Assembly (NCBI GenBank): GCA_947650365.1
Contig: CANTAL010000143.1
Location: 620,001-684,000, forward strand
DNA: 64,000 nucleotides
Source: Chamaelirium japonicum
Lineage: Eukaryota; Streptophyta; Magnoliopsida; Liliales; Melanthiaceae
Direction: 5' to 3'
This document shows, in pieces, positions 37,061 to 52,029 of the stretch. Below the pieces are notes generated by a model. That model worked only from the letters and a program-made list of their open reading frames with translations. It did no database searches and was not told the DNA's origin. How positions within the stretch are numbered: the first letter of the stretch is position 1; each line of letters begins with the position of its first letter. The translations under genes and the position numbers were made by a program.

Positions 37061-37157
37061 GAATTAGAATGGATCGTACGAATGAATTAGAATGGATACC
37101 TTTGTGCATATGAATTAGAATGGATAGTACAAATGAGATAGAATGATTTCGTACGAT
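37061..37157 (+). repeat. Short satellite block, plus polarity
   Basis: J5 left, decayed J1 right (GAATGATTTCG in place of the left arm). Confidence 0.82.
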
Positions 37158-38206
37158 CCATTCGAATTCATTCGCACGATCTATTCTAATTCATTCATAC
37201 GATCCATTCTAATTCATTCATACAATCCTTTCTAATTCTTTCACACGATCCATTCTAATTCATTCGTAGGATCCATTCTAATTCATTCGTACAATCTATT
37301 CTATTTCATTCGTACCATCCATTCTTACTCATTTGTATGATCCATTCTAATTCATTCGGACGAATGTATCCATTCTAATTTATTCGTACGATCCATTCTA
37401 ATTCATTCGTACGATCTATTCTAATTCATTCCTACGATCCATTCTAATTCATTCGTCCGATCCATTCTAATTCATTCGCACGAATGTATCCATTCTAATT
37501 CATTCATACGATCCATTCTAATTCATTCGTACGATCCATTCTAATTCATTCGTAAGATCCATTCTATTCATTCGTACGATCCATTCTAATTCATTCGTAC
37601 GATCCATTCTAATTCATTCGCACGAATGTATCCATTCTAGTTCATTCGTAAGATCCATTCTAATTCATTCGTACGATCCATTCTAATTCATTCGCACGAT
37701 CCATTCTAATTCATTCGTACGATCCATTCTATTTCATTCATACGATCCATTCTAATTCATTCGTACGATCCATTCTAATTCATTCGCACAAATGTATCCA
37801 TTCTAATTCATTAGTACGATCCATTCTAATTCATTCGTACGATCCATTCTAATTCATTCGTATGAATGTATCCATTCTAATTCATTCGTACGATCCATTC
37901 TAATTCATTCGTACGATCCATTCTAATTAATTCGTATGATCCATTCTAATTCATTCGTATGATCAATTCTAGTTCATTCGTACGATCCATTCTAACTCAT
38001 TCGTACGATCCATTCTAATTCATTCGCACGATCCATTCTAATTCATTCATACAATCCATTCTAATTCTTTCTTACAATCCATTCTAATTCATTCGTACGA
38101 TCCATTCTAATTCATTCGTGCAATCGATTCTATTTCATTCGTACGATCCATTCTTACTCATTCGTACGATCCATTCTAATTCATTTACACGAATGTATCC
38201 ATTCGT
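37158..38206 (-). repeat. Satellite block, minus polarity
   Basis: Opens with the standard post-J1 variant run; J3 right. Confidence 0.87.
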
Positions 38207-39009
38207 ACGAATGAATTAGAATAGATTGTACGAATGAATTAGAATGGATCGTACGAATGAATTAGAATGGATCGTATGAATGAATTAGAATGGATCGTAC
38301 GAATGAATTAGAATGGATCGTGCGAATGAATTAGAATGGATCGTACGAATGAATTAGAATGGATCGTACGAATGAACTAGAATGGATACATTCGTGCGAA
38401 TGAATTAGAATGGATCGTACGAATGAATTAGAATGGATCGTACGAATGAATTAGAATGGATCATATGAATGAATTAGAATGGATCATACGAATGAGTAAG
38501 AATGGATCGTACGAATGAAAAAGAATGGATTGTACGAATGAATTAGAATGTATCGTACGAATGAATTAGAATGGATCGTGTGAAAGAATTAGAATGGATT
38601 GTATGAATGAATTAGAATGGATCATATGAATGAATTAGAATGGATCGTGCGAATGAATTCGAATGGATCGTACGAATGAATTAGAATGGATCGTACGAAT
38701 GAATTAGAATGGATACATTCGTGCGAATGAATTAGAATGGATACATTCGTGCGAAAGAATTAGAATAGATCGTATGAATGAATTAGAATGGATCCTAAGA
38801 ATGAATTAGAATGGATCGTGCGAATGAATTAGAATGGATCGTACGAATGAATTAGAATGGATCGTGCTAATGAATTAGAATTGATCGAACTAATGAATTA
38901 GCATGGATCGTGCTAATGAATTAGAATGGAACGTACGAATGAATTAGAATGGATCATGTGAAAGAATTAGAATGGATTGTATAAATGAATTAGAATGAAT
39001 TCGTACGAT
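38207..39009 (+). repeat. Satellite block, plus polarity
   Basis: J3 left, J1 right; GTGCTAATG / TTAGCATGG set at about 38,865-38,930. Confidence 0.88.
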
Positions 39010-39427
39010 CCATTCGAATTCATTCGCTCGATCCATTCTAATTCATTCATACAATCCATTCTAATTCATTCATACAATCCATTCTAATTCTTTCACACGA
39101 TCCATTCAAATTCATTCGAAGGATCCATTCTAATTCATTCGTACAATCTATTCTATTTCATTCGTACGATCCATTCTTACTCATTCGTATGATCCATTCT
39201 AATTCATTCGGACGAATGTATCCATTCTAATTTATTCGTACGATCCATTCTAATTCATACGTACGATCCATTCTAATTCATTCGTACGATCCATTCTTAC
39301 TCATTCGTATGATCCATTCTAATTCATTCGTACGATCCATTCTAATTCATTCGTACGATCCATTCTAATTCATTCGCATAATCTATTCTAATTCATAAGT
39401 ACGATCCATTCTAATTTATTCGTACGA
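39010..39427 (-). repeat. Satellite block, minus polarity
   Basis: J1 left, J4 right. The region around 39,402 is the unoccupied counterpart of the sequence flanking the LTR at 5,951. Confidence 0.88.
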
Positions 39428-39834
39428 TCGTACGAATGAATTAGAATGGATCGTACGGAATGAATTAGAATGGATTGTATGAATGAATTAGAATGGATAC
39501 ATTCGTGCGAATGAATTAGAATGGATCATACGAATGAGTAAGAATGGATCGTACGAATGAAATAGAATGGATTGTACGAATGAATTAGAATGGATCGTAC
39601 AAATGAATTAGAATGGATCGTACGAATGAATTAGAATGGATCATACAAATGAGTAAGAATGGATCGTACGAATGAAATAGAATAGATTGTACGAATGAAT
39701 TAGAATGGATCCTACGAATGAATTAGAATGGATCGTGTGAAAGAATTAGAATGGATTGTATGAGTGAATTAGAATGGATCGTATGAATGAATTAGAATGG
39801 ATCGTGCAAATGAATTTGAATGGATCGTACGAAT
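39428..39834 (+). repeat. Satellite block, plus polarity
   Basis: J4 left, decayed J1 right. The first 200 bp match 5,977-6,180 almost base for base, including CGTACGGAATG. Confidence 0.87.
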
Positions 39835-40879
39835 CCATTCTAATTCATTCATACAATCAATTCTAATTCTTTCACACGATCCATTCTAATTCATTCGTAC
39901 GTTCCGTTCTGATTCATTAGCACGATCCATGCTAATTCATTTGTTCGATCAATTCTAATTCATTAGCACGATCCATTCTAATTCATTCGTACGATCCATT
40001 CTAATTCATTCGCACGATCCACTCTAATTCATTCGTATGATACATTCTAATTCCTTCGTACGATCCATTCTAATTCATTCATACAATCCATTCGAATTCT
40101 TTCACACGATCCATTCTAATCCATTCGTACGATCCATTCTAATCCATTCATACGATCCATTCTAATTCATTCGTACGATCCATTCTAATTCATTCGCTCG
40201 AATGTATCCATTCTAATCCATTCGTATGATCCATTCTACTCCATTCGTACGATCCATTCTAATTCATTCGCATGAATGTAACCATTCTAATTCATTCATT
40301 TGATCCATTCTAATTCATTCGTACGATCCATTCTAATTCATTCGCACGAATGTATCCATTCTAATTCATTCGTACGATCTATTCTTATTCATTCGTACGA
40401 TCCATTCTAATTCATTCGTACGATCCATTCTAATTCATTCGTAAGATCCATTCTAATTCATTCGTACGATCCATTCTAATTCATTCGTATGATCCATTCT
40501 AATTCATTCGCACGAATGTATCCATTCTAGTTCATTCGTACGATCCATTCTAATTCATTCGTACGATCCATTCTAATTCATTCGCACGATCCATTCTAAT
40601 TCATTCGTACGATCCATTCTAATTCTTTCACACGATCCATTCTAATTCATTCGTACGATCCATTCTAATTCATTCGTACGATCCATTCTAATTCATTCGT
40701 ACGATCCATTCTAATTCATTCATACAATCCATTCTAATTCTTTCACACGATCCATTCTAATTCATTCGTACGATCCATTCTAATTCATTCGTGCAATCCA
40801 TTCTATTTCATTCGAACGATCTATTCTTACTCACTCGTACGATCCATTCTAATTCATTCACACGAATGTACCCATTCAT
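39835..40879 (-). repeat. Satellite block, minus polarity
   Basis: Reversed GTGCTAATG set near 39,915-39,975, reversed GGTTACATT block near 40,130-40,300; J3 right. Confidence 0.87.
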
Positions 40880-42312
40880 ACGAATGAATTAGAATAGATT
40901 GTACGAATGAATTAGAATGGATCGTACGAATGAAGTAGATTGGATCGTACGAAGGAATTAGAATGGATCGTACGAATGAATTAGAATGGATCGTACGAAT
41001 GAATTAGAATAGATCGTACGAATGAATTAGAATGGATCGTACGAAGGAATTAGAATGGATCGTACGAATGAATTAGAATGGATATATTCGTGCAAATGAA
41101 TTAGAATGGATCGTATGAATGTATTAGAATGGATCGTATGAGTGAATTAGAATGGATCGTACGAATGAATTAGAATGGATTGTATGAATGAATTAGAATG
41201 GATCGTACGAATGAATTAGAATGGATCGTATGAATGAATTAGAATGGATCGTACGAATGAATTAGAATTGTTCGTGCGAATGAATTAGAATGGATCGTAC
41301 GAATGAATTAGAATGGATCGTACGAATGAACTAGAATGGATACATTCGTGCGAATGAATTAGAATGGATCGTACGAATGAATTAGAATGGATCGTACGAA
41401 TGGATAAGAATGGATCATTCAAATGAATTAGAATGGATCGTGCGAATGAATTAGAATGGATCGAACGAATGAATTAGAATGGATATATTCGAGCGAATGA
41501 ATTAGAATAGATCGTAGGAATGAATTAGAATGGATCATACGAATGAATTAGAATGGATCGTACGAACGAATTAGAATGGATCGTACGAACGAATTAGAAT
41601 GGATCATATGAACGAATTAGAATGGATCGTACGAATGAATTAGAATGGATACATTCGAGCGAATGAATTAGAATGGATCGTACGAATGAATTAGAATAGA
41701 TCATAGGAATGAATTAGAATGGATCGTGCAAATGAATTAGAATAGATACATTCGTGCGAATGAATTAGAATGGATCCTGTGAATGAATTAGAATGGATCG
41801 TACGAATGAATTAGAATGGATATATTTGAACGAATAAATTAGAATGGATCATACGAATGAATTAGAATGGATCATACGAATGAGTAAGAATGGATCGTAC
41901 GAATGAAATAGAATGGATTATACAAATGAATTAGAATGGATACATTCGTGCGAATGAATTAGAATGGATCGTATGTACGAATGAATTAGAATGGATACAT
42001 TCGTGCGAATGAATTAGAATGGATCGTACGAATGAATTAGAATGGATCGTGCGAATGAATTAGAATGGATCGTACGAATGAATTAGAATGGATCGTACGA
42101 ACGAAATAGAATGGATACATTCGTGCGAATGAATTTGAATGGATCGTACGAATGAATTAGAATGTATCGTACGAAAGAATTAGAATGGATCGTACGAATG
42201 AAATAGAATGGATTGTGCGAATGAATTAGAATGGACCGTACGAATGAATTAGAATGGATACATTCGTGCGAATAAATTAGAATGGATCATACGAATGAGT
42301 AAGAATGGATCG
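40880..42312 (+). repeat. Satellite block, plus polarity (1.4 kb)
   Basis: J3 left, reversed J7 right. Confidence 0.88.
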
Positions 42313-42975
42313 TCATTCTAATTCATTCGTATGATCCATTCTAATTCATTTGTATCCATTCTATTTCATTCGCACGATCCATTCTAATTCATTCGCGCAA
42401 TCTATTCTAATTCATTCGTACGATCCATTCTAATTCATTCGTACGATCCATTCTAATTCATTCGCACGAATGTATCCATTCTAGTTCATTCGTACGATCC
42501 ATTCTAATTCATTCATACAATCCATTCTAATTCATTCGCACGAATGTATCCATTCTAATTCATTCGTACGATCCATTCTAATTCATTCACAAAATCTATT
42601 CTAATTCATTCATACGATCCATTCTAATTCATTCGCACGAATGTATCCATTCTAATTCATTCATACGATCCATTCTACTTCATTCGTACTATCCGTTCTA
42701 ATTCACTCATACGATCCATTCTAATTCATTCATACGATCCATTCTAATTCATTTGCACGAATATATCTATTCTAATTCCTTCGTACGATCCATTCTAATT
42801 CCTTCGTACGATCCATTCTAATTCCTTCGTACGATCCATTCTATTTCATTCGTATGATCCATTCTAATTCCTTCGTACGATCCATTCTAATTCCTTCGTA
42901 TTCATTCTAATTCACTCATACGATCCATTCTAATTCATTCGTACGATCCATTCTAATTCATTCTAATCCATTCGT
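42313..42975 (-). repeat. Satellite block, minus polarity
   Basis: J7 left; the right switch is on CCATTCGTACGAATG with flanks unlike J3. CCTTCGTAC monomers near 42,780-42,900 parallel 26,780-26,910. Confidence 0.86.
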
Positions 42976-45900
42976 ACGAATGAATTAGAAGGGATCGTAC
43001 GAATGAATTAGAATGGATCGTACGAAGGAATTAGAATGGATCGTACAAATGAATTAGAATGGATATATTCGTGCAAATGAATTAGAATGGATCGTATGAA
43101 TGTATTAGAATGGATTGTATGAGTGAATTAGAATGGATCGTACGAATGAATTAGAATGGATCGTATGAATGAATTAGAATGGATACATTCGTGTGAATGA
43201 ATTAGAATGGATCGTATGAATGAATTAGAATAGATTTTGTGAATGAATTAGAACTGATCATACGAATGAATTAGAATGGATACATTCGTGCGAATAAATT
43301 AGAATGGATTGTATGAATGAATTAGAATGGATCGTACGAATGAATTAGAATGGATCGTACGAAGGAATTAGAATGGATCGTACGAATGAATTAGAATGGT
43401 TACATTTGTGCGAATGAATTAGAATGGATCGTACGGAATGAATTAGAATGGATTGTATGAATGAAGAATGAATTAGAATGGATCATACGAATGAGTAAGA
43501 ATGGATCGTACGAATGAATTAGAATGGATCTTACGAATGAATTAGAATGGATCATACGAATAAATTAGAATGGATACATTCGTCCGAATGAATTAGAATG
43601 GATCATACGAATGAGTAAGAATGGATCGTACGAATGAAATAGAATAGATTGTACGAATGAATTAGAATGGATCCTACGAATGAATTAGAATGGATCGTGT
43701 GAAAGAATTAGAATGGATTAGAATGGATCGTACGAATGAATTAGAATGGATACATTCGTGCGAATGAATTAGAATGGATTGGACGAATGAATTAGAATGG
43801 ATCGTACGAATGAATTAGAATGGATCAAATGAATGAATTAGAATGGTTACATTCATGCGAATGAATTAGAATGGATCGTACGAATGGATTAGAATGGATC
43901 GTACGAATGGATTAGAATGGATACATTCGTGCGAATGAATTAGAATGGATTGTATGAATGAATTAGAATGGATCGTACGAATGAATTAGAATGGATCGTA
44001 TGAATGAATTAGATTGGATCGTGTGAAAGAATTAGAATGGATTGTATGAATGAATTAGAATAGATCGTATGAATAATTAGAATGGATCGTACGAATGAGT
44101 TAGAATGGATTGTACGAATGAATTAGAATGGATACATTCGCGAATGAATTAGAATGGATCGTACGAATGAATTAGAATGGATCGTACGAATGAATTAGAA
44201 TGGATCTTACGAATGAATTAGAATGGATCGTACGAATGAATTAGAATGGATCGTACGAATGAATTAGAATGGATACATTTGTGCGAATGAATTAGAATGG
44301 ATCGTACGAATGAATTAGAATGGATCGTACGAATGAATTAGAATGGATCGTACGAAGGAATTAGAATGGATCGTACGAATGAATTAGAATGGATATATTC
44401 GTGCAAATGAATTACAATGGATCGTATGAATGTATTAGAATGGATCGTATGAGTGAATTAGAATGGATCGTGCGAATGAATTAGAATGGATTGTATGAAT
44501 GAATTAGAATGGATCGTACGAATGAATTAGAATGGATCGTACGAATGAACTGGAATGTATCCATTCGTGCGAATGAATTAGAATGGATCGGACGAATGAA
44601 TTAGAATGGATCGTACGAATGAATTAGAATGGATCAAATGAATGAATTAGAATGGTTACATTCATGCGAATGAATTAGAATGGATCGTACGAATGGATTA
44701 GAATGGATCGTACGAATGGATTAGAATGGATACATTCGAGCGAATGAATTAGAATGGATCGTACGAATGAATTAGAATGGATCGTACGAATGGATTAGAA
44801 TGGATCCTACGAATGGATTAGAATGGATACCTTTGTGCATATGAATTAGAATGGATCGTACGAATGAATTAGAATGGATCATATTAATGAATTAGAATGG
44901 ATCGTACGAATAAATTAGAATGGATACATTCGTGCAAATGAATTAGAATGGATCGTGCGAATCAATTAGACTGGATCGTGCAAATGAATAAGAATAGATC
45001 ATACGAATGAATTAGAATGGATCGTACGAATGAATTAGAATGGATCATATTAATGAATTAGAATGGATAGTACGAATGAATTAGAATGGATACATTTGTG
45101 CGAATGAATTAGAATGGATCGTGCGAATCAATTAGACTGGATCGTGCGAATGAATAAGAATAGATCATACGAATGAATTAGAATGGATCATACGAATGAA
45201 TTAGAATGAATTAGAATGGATCGTATGAATGAATTAGAATGGATCTTACGAATGAATTAGAATGGATCGTACGAATGAATTAGAATGGATCGTACGAATG
45301 AATTACAATGGATCGTACGAATGAATTAGAATGGATCATACGAATGAATTAGAATGCATACATTCGTGCGAATGAATTAGAATGGATACATTCGTGCGAA
45401 AGAATTAGAATAGATCGTATGAATGAATTAGAATGGATCCTATGAATGAATTAGAATGGATCGTGCGAATGAATTAGAATGGATCGTAAGAATGAATTAG
45501 AATGGATCGTGCTAAAGAATTAGAATGGATCGGACGAATGAATTAGAATGGATCGTACGAATGAATTAGAATGGATCAAATGAATGAATTAGAATGGTTA
45601 CATTCATGCGAATGAATTAGAATGGATCCTACGAATGGATTAGAATAGATCGTACGAATGGATTAGAATGGATACTTTCGAGCGAATGAATTAGAATGGA
45701 TCGTACGAATGAATTAGAATGGATCGTACGAATGGATTAGAATGGATCCTACGAATGAATTAGAATGGATACCTTTGTGCATATGAATTAGAATGGATCG
45801 TACGAATGAATTAGAATGGATCATATTAATGAATTAGAATGGATCGTACGAATAAATTAGAATGGATACATTCGTGCGAATGAATTAGAATGGATCGTGC

Positions 45901-46638
45901 GAATCAATTAGACTGGATCGTACGAATGAATAAGAATAGATCATACAAATGAATTAGAATGGATCGTACGAATGAATTAGAATGAATTAGAATGGATCAT
46001 ACGAATGAATTCGAATGGATCTTACGAATGAATTAGAATGGATCGTACGAATGAATTAGAATGGATCGTACGAATGAATTAGAATGGATACATTCGTGCG
46101 AATGAATTAGAATGGATCGAACGAATTAATTAGAATGGATCGTACGAATAAATTAGAATGGATCGTACGAATGAATTAGAATAGATACATTCGTCCGAAT
46201 GAATTAGAATGGATCATACGAAAGAGTAAGAATGGATCGTACGAATGAAATAGAATAGATTGTACGAATGAATTAGAATGGATTCGTACGAATGAATTAG
46301 AATGGATACATTCGTGCGAATGAATTTGAATGGATCGTACCATTGAGTAAGAAAGGATCGTACGAATGAAATAGAATGGATTGTGCGAATAAATTAGAAT
46401 GGATCATACGAATGAATTAGAATGGATCGTACGAATTAATTAGAATGGATACATTCGTGCGAATGAATTAGAATGGATTGTATGAATGAATTAGAATGGA
46501 TCATACGAATGAATTAGAATGGATCATACGAATGAATTAGAATGGATCGTACGAATGAATTAGAATGGATCGTACGAAGGAATTAGAATGGATCGTACGA
46601 ATGAATTAGAATGGATCGTACGAATGAATTCGAATGGA
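42976..46638 (+). repeat. Longest plus-polarity block (3.7 kb)
   Basis: No switch until J1 (form B). Contains a tandem higher-order repeat of about 0.94 kb, with GGTTACATTCATGCG at about 43,845, 44,655 and 45,595, and AATCAATTAGACTGG at about 44,958, 45,125 and 45,900. Confidence 0.9.
44580..44990 (+). repeat. GGTTACATT higher-order block (best copy)
   Basis: Fixed order of variants: CGGACGAATG, AAATGAATG, GGTTACATTCATGCG, two GAATGGATTAG monomers, GATACATTCGAGCG, CCTACGAATGG, CCTTTGTGCATATG, CATATTAATG. Plus copies lie near 9,830, 10,610, 15,710, 28,130, 28,390, 43,780 and 45,530. Whole or partial minus copies lie near 12,410-12,620, 36,900, 40,140-40,300 and 59,180-59,280. Confidence 0.85.
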
Positions 46639-47008
46639 TCGTACGAATTCATTCTAATTCATTCATACAATCCATTCTAATTCTTTCACACGATCTATTC
46701 TAATTCATTCGTAGGATCCATTCTAATTCATTCGTACAATCTATTCTATTTCATTCGTACGATCCATTCTTACTCATTCGTATGATCCATTCTAATTCAT
46801 TCGGACGAATGTATCCATTCTAATTCATTCGTACGATCCATTCTAATTCATTCGTACGATCCATTCTAATTCATTCGTACGATCCATTCTAATTCATTCA
46901 CACGAATGTATCCATTCTAATTCATTCGTACGGTCCATTCTAATTCATTCGCACAATCTATTCTATTTCATTCGTACGATCCATTCTTACTCATTCGTAT
47001 GATCCATT
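46639..47008 (-). repeat. Satellite block, minus polarity
   Basis: J1 left, J2 right; first unit of the 2.2-kb repeat (see 48,843). Confidence 0.88.
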
Positions 47009-48842
47009 ATGGATACATTCGTGCGAATGAATTAGAATGGATCATACGAATGAGTAAGAATGGATCGTACGAATGAAATAGAATGGATTGTCCGAATGAA
47101 TTAGAATGGATCGTACGAATGAATTAGAATGGATCGTGTGAAAGAATTAGAATGGATTGTATGAATGAATTAGAATAGATCGTATGAATGAATTAGAATG
47201 GATCGTACGAATGAATTAGAATGGATCGTACGAACGAACTAGAATGGATACATTCGTACGAATGAATTAGAATGGATCGTACGAATGAATTAGAATGGAT
47301 CGTACGAATGAATAAGAATGGATCTTACGAATGAATTAGAATGGATCGTACGAATGCACGATCCATGTGAATGAATTAGAATAGATCGTACGAATGAATT
47401 AGAGTGGATACATTCGTGCGAATGAATTAGAATGGATCGTACGAATTAATTAGAATGGATCGTATGAATGAATTAGAATGGATCGTACGAATGAATTAGA
47501 ATGGATACATTCGTGCGAATGAATTAGAATGGATACATTCGTGCGAAAGAATTAGAATAGATCGTATGAATGAATTAGAATGGATCCTATGAATAAATTA
47601 GAATGGATCGTGCGAATGAATTAGAATGGATCGTACGAATGAATTAGAATGGATCGTGCTAATGAATTAGAATTGATCGAACGAATGAATTAGAATGGAT
47701 ACATTCGTGCGAATGAATTAGAATGGATCGGACGAATGAATTAGAATGGAACGTACGAATGAGTAAGAATGGATCGTACGAATGAAATAGAATAGATCGT
47801 ACGAATGAATTAGAATGGATCGTACGAAGGAATTAGAATGGACCGTACGAATGAATTAGAATGGATATATTCGTGCAAATGAATTAGAATGGATCGTATG
47901 AATGTATTAGAATGGATCATACGAGTGAATTAGAATGGATCATACGAATGAATTAGAATGGATCGTATGAATGAATTAGAATGGATACATTCGTCTGAAT
48001 GAATTAGAATGGATCGTATGAATGAATTAGAATAGATTTTGTGAATGATTTAGAACTGATCGTACGAATGAATTAGAATGGATACATTCGTGCGAATGAA
48101 TTAGAATGGATTTTATGAATGAATTAGAATGGATCGTACGAATTAATTAGAATGGATCGTATGAATGAATTAGAATGGATCGTGCGAATGAATTAGAATA
48201 GATCGTACGAATGAAATAGAATGGATACATTTGTGCGAATGAATTAGAATGGATCGTACAAATGAATTAGAATGGATCGTATGAATGAATTAGAATGGAT
48301 CGTACGAATGAATTAGAATGGATCGTGCGAATGAATTAGAATGGATCGTGCGAATGAATTAGAATGGATCGTACGAATGAACTAGAATGGATACATTCGT
48401 GTGAATGAATAGAATGGATCGTACGAATGAATTAGAATGGATCATACGAATGAATTAGAATGGATCTTACGAATGAATTAGAATGGATCGTACGAATGAA
48501 TTAGAATGGATCGTACGAATGAATTAGAATGGATACATTCATGCGAATGAATTAGAATGGATCGGACGAATGAATTAGAATGGATCGTACGAATGAATTA
48601 GAATGGATCGTACGAATAAATTAGAATGGATACATTCGTCCGAATGAATTAGAATGGATCATACGAATGAGTAAGAATGGATCGTACGAATAAAATAGAA
48701 TAGATTGTACGAATGAATTAGAATGGATCCTAAGAATGAATTAGAATAGATCGTGTGAAAGAATTAGAATGGATTGTATGAATGAATTAGAATGGATCGT
48801 ATGAATAAATTAGAATGGATCGTGCGAATGAATTCGAATGGA
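47009..48842 (+). repeat. Satellite block, plus polarity (1.8 kb)
   Basis: J2 left, J1 right. GAATGCACGATCCATG at about 47,355 is a small reversed piece shared with 49,578 and 63,325. Confidence 0.88.
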
Positions 48843-49235
48843 TCGTACGAATTCATTCTAATTCATTCATACAATCCATTCTAAATCTTTCACACGATCT
48901 ATTCTAATTCATTCGTAGGATCCATTCTAATTCATTCGTACAATATATTCTATTTCATTCGTACGATCCATTCTTACTCATTCGTATGATCCATTCTAAT
49001 TCATTCAGACGAATCTATCCATTCTAATTTATTCGTACGATCCATTCTAATTCATTCGTATGATCCATTCTAATTCATTCGTACGATCCATTCTAATTCA
49101 TTCGTCCGATCCATTCTAATTCATTCGCACGAATGTATCCATTCTAATTCATTCGTACGGTCCATTCTAATTCATTCGCACAATCCATTCTATTTCATTC
49201 ATACGATCCATTCTTACTCATTCGTATGATCCAAT
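48843..49235 (-). repeat. Satellite block, minus polarity
   Basis: J1 left, J2 right; near-copy of 46,639-47,008, sharing the private variant CACGATCTATTC. Confidence 0.88.
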
Positions 49236-50762
49236 ATGGATACATTCATGCGAATGAATTATAATGGATCATACGAATGAGTAAGAATGGATCGTACGAA
49301 TAAAATAGAATGGATTGTGCGAATGAATTAGAATGGATCGTACGAATGAATTAGAATGGATCGTGTGAAAGAATTAGAATGGATTGTATGAATGAATTAG
49401 AATAGATCGTATGAATGAATTAGAATGGATCGTACGAATGAATTAGAATGGATCATACGAATGAACTAGAATGGATACATTCGTGCGAATGAATTAGAAT
49501 GGATCGTACGAATGAATTAGAATGGATCGTACGAATGAATTAGAATGGATCTTACGAATGAATTAGAATGGATCGTACGAATGCACGAACCAAGCGAGTG
49601 AATTAGAATAGATCGTATGAATGAACTAGAATGGATACATTCATGCGAATGAATTAGAATGGATCGTACGAATGAATTAGAATGGATCGTACAAATGAAT
49701 TAGAATAGATCTTATGAATGAATTAGAATGGATCGTACGAATGCATTAGAATGGATCGTACGAATGAATTAGAATGGATACATTCGTGCGAATGAATTAG
49801 AATGGATCGGACGAATGAATTAGAATGGATCGTACGAATGAATTAGAATGGATCGTACGAATGAATTAGAATGGATCGTACGAATAAATTAGAATGGATA
49901 CATTCGTCCGAATGAATTAGAATGGATCATACGAATGAGTAAGAATGGATCGTACGAATGAAATAGAATAGATTGTACGAATGAATTAGAATGGATTCGC
50001 ACGAATGAATTTGAATGGATACATTCGTGCGAATGAATTAGAATGGATCGTACTAATGAGTAAGAATGGATTGTACGAATGAAATAGAATGGATTGTGCG
50101 AATGAATTAGAATGGATCATACGAATGAATTAGAATGGATCGTACGAATTAATTAGAATGGATACATTCGTGCGAATGAATTAGAATGGATTGTATGAAT
50201 GAATTAGAATGGATCGTACGAATGAATTAGAATGGATCATACGAATTAATTAGAATGGATCATACGAATGAATTAGAATGGATCGTACGAATGAATTAGA
50301 ATGGATCGTACGAATGAATTAGAATGGATACATTCGTGCGAATGAATTAGAATGGATTGTGCGAATGAATAAGAACAGATCGTGTGAATGAATTAGAATG
50401 GATCGTACGAATGAATTAGAATGGATCGTGCGAATGAATTAGAATCGATCGTACGAATGAATTAGAATGGATACATTTGTGCGAATGAATTAGAATGGAT
50501 CGTATGAATGTATTAGAATGGATCTTATGAGTGAATTAGAATGGATCGTACGAATGAATTAGAATGGATCGTATGAATGAATTAGAATGGATCGTACGAA
50601 TGAATTAGAATGGATCGTACGAATGAATTAGAATGGATCGTACGAATGAAATAGAATAGATTGTGTGAATGAATTAGAATGGATCCTACGAATGTATTAG
50701 AATAAAACGTGTGAAAGAATTAGAATGGATTGTATCAATGAATTAGAATGAATTCGTACGAT
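49236..50762 (+). repeat. Satellite block, plus polarity (1.5 kb)
   Basis: J2 left, J1 right; the first 350 bp copy 47,009-47,360. Confidence 0.88.
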
Positions 50763-52029
50763 CCATTCGAATTCATTCGCACGATCCATTCTAATTCATT
50801 CATACGATCCATTCTAATTCATTCATACAATCCATTCTAATTCTTTCACACGATCCATTCTAATTCATTCGTAGGATCCATTCTAATTCATTCGTACAAT
50901 CTATTCTATTTCATTCGTACGATCCATTCTTACTCATTCGTATGATCCATTCTAATTCATTCGGACGAATGTATCCATTCTAATTTATTCGTACGATCCA
51001 TTCTAATTCATTTTTATGATCTATTCTAATTTATTCGTACGATCCATTCTAATTCATTCGTCCGATCCATTCTAATTCATTCGCACGAATGTATCCATTC
51101 TAATTCATTCATAAGATCCATTCTAATTCATTCGTACGATCCATTCTAATTCATTCGTAAGATCCATTCTAATTCATTCGTACGATCCATTCTAATTCAT
51201 TCGTAAGATCCATTCTAATTCATTCGTACGATCCATTCTAATTCATTCGTACGATCCATTCTAATTCATTCGTAAGATCCATTCTAATTCATTCGTACGA
51301 TCCATTCTAATTCATTCATACGATCCATTCTAATTCATTCGCACGAATGTATCCATTCCAGTTCATTCGTATGATCCATTCTAATTCATTCGTACGATCC
51401 ATTCTAATTCATTCGCACGATCTATTCTAATTCATTCGTACGATCCATTCTATTTCATTCATACGATTCATTCTAATTCATTCGTACGATCCATTCTAAT
51501 TCATTCGCACAAATGTATCCATTCTAATTCATTCATATGGTCCATTCTAATTCATTCGCACGATCCATTCTAAATCATTCGTACGATCCATTCTAATTCT
51601 TTCACACGATCCATTCTAATTCATTTGTACGATCCATTCTAATTCATTCGCACGATCCATTCTAATTCATTCGTACGATCCATTCTAATTCATTCATACA
51701 ATGCATTCTAATTCTTTCACACGATCCATTCTAATTCATTTGTACGATCCATTCTAATTCATTCGTACAATCCATTCTATTTCATTTGTACGATCCATTC
51801 TTACTCATTCGTATGATCCATTCTAATTCATTCGTACGATCCATTCTAATTCATTTGTACGATCCATTCTAATTCATTCGTACAATCCAATCTATTTCAT
51901 TCGTACGATCCATTCTTACTCATTCGTATGATCCATTCTAATTCATTCGCACGAATGTATCCATTCTAATTCATTCATACAATCCATTCTAATTCATTCC
52001 GTAAGATCCATTCTAATTTATTCGTACGA
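50763..52029 (-). repeat. Satellite block, minus polarity (1.3 kb)
   Basis: J1 left, J4 right; TAAGATCC monomers repeated near 51,110-51,290. Confidence 0.88.
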
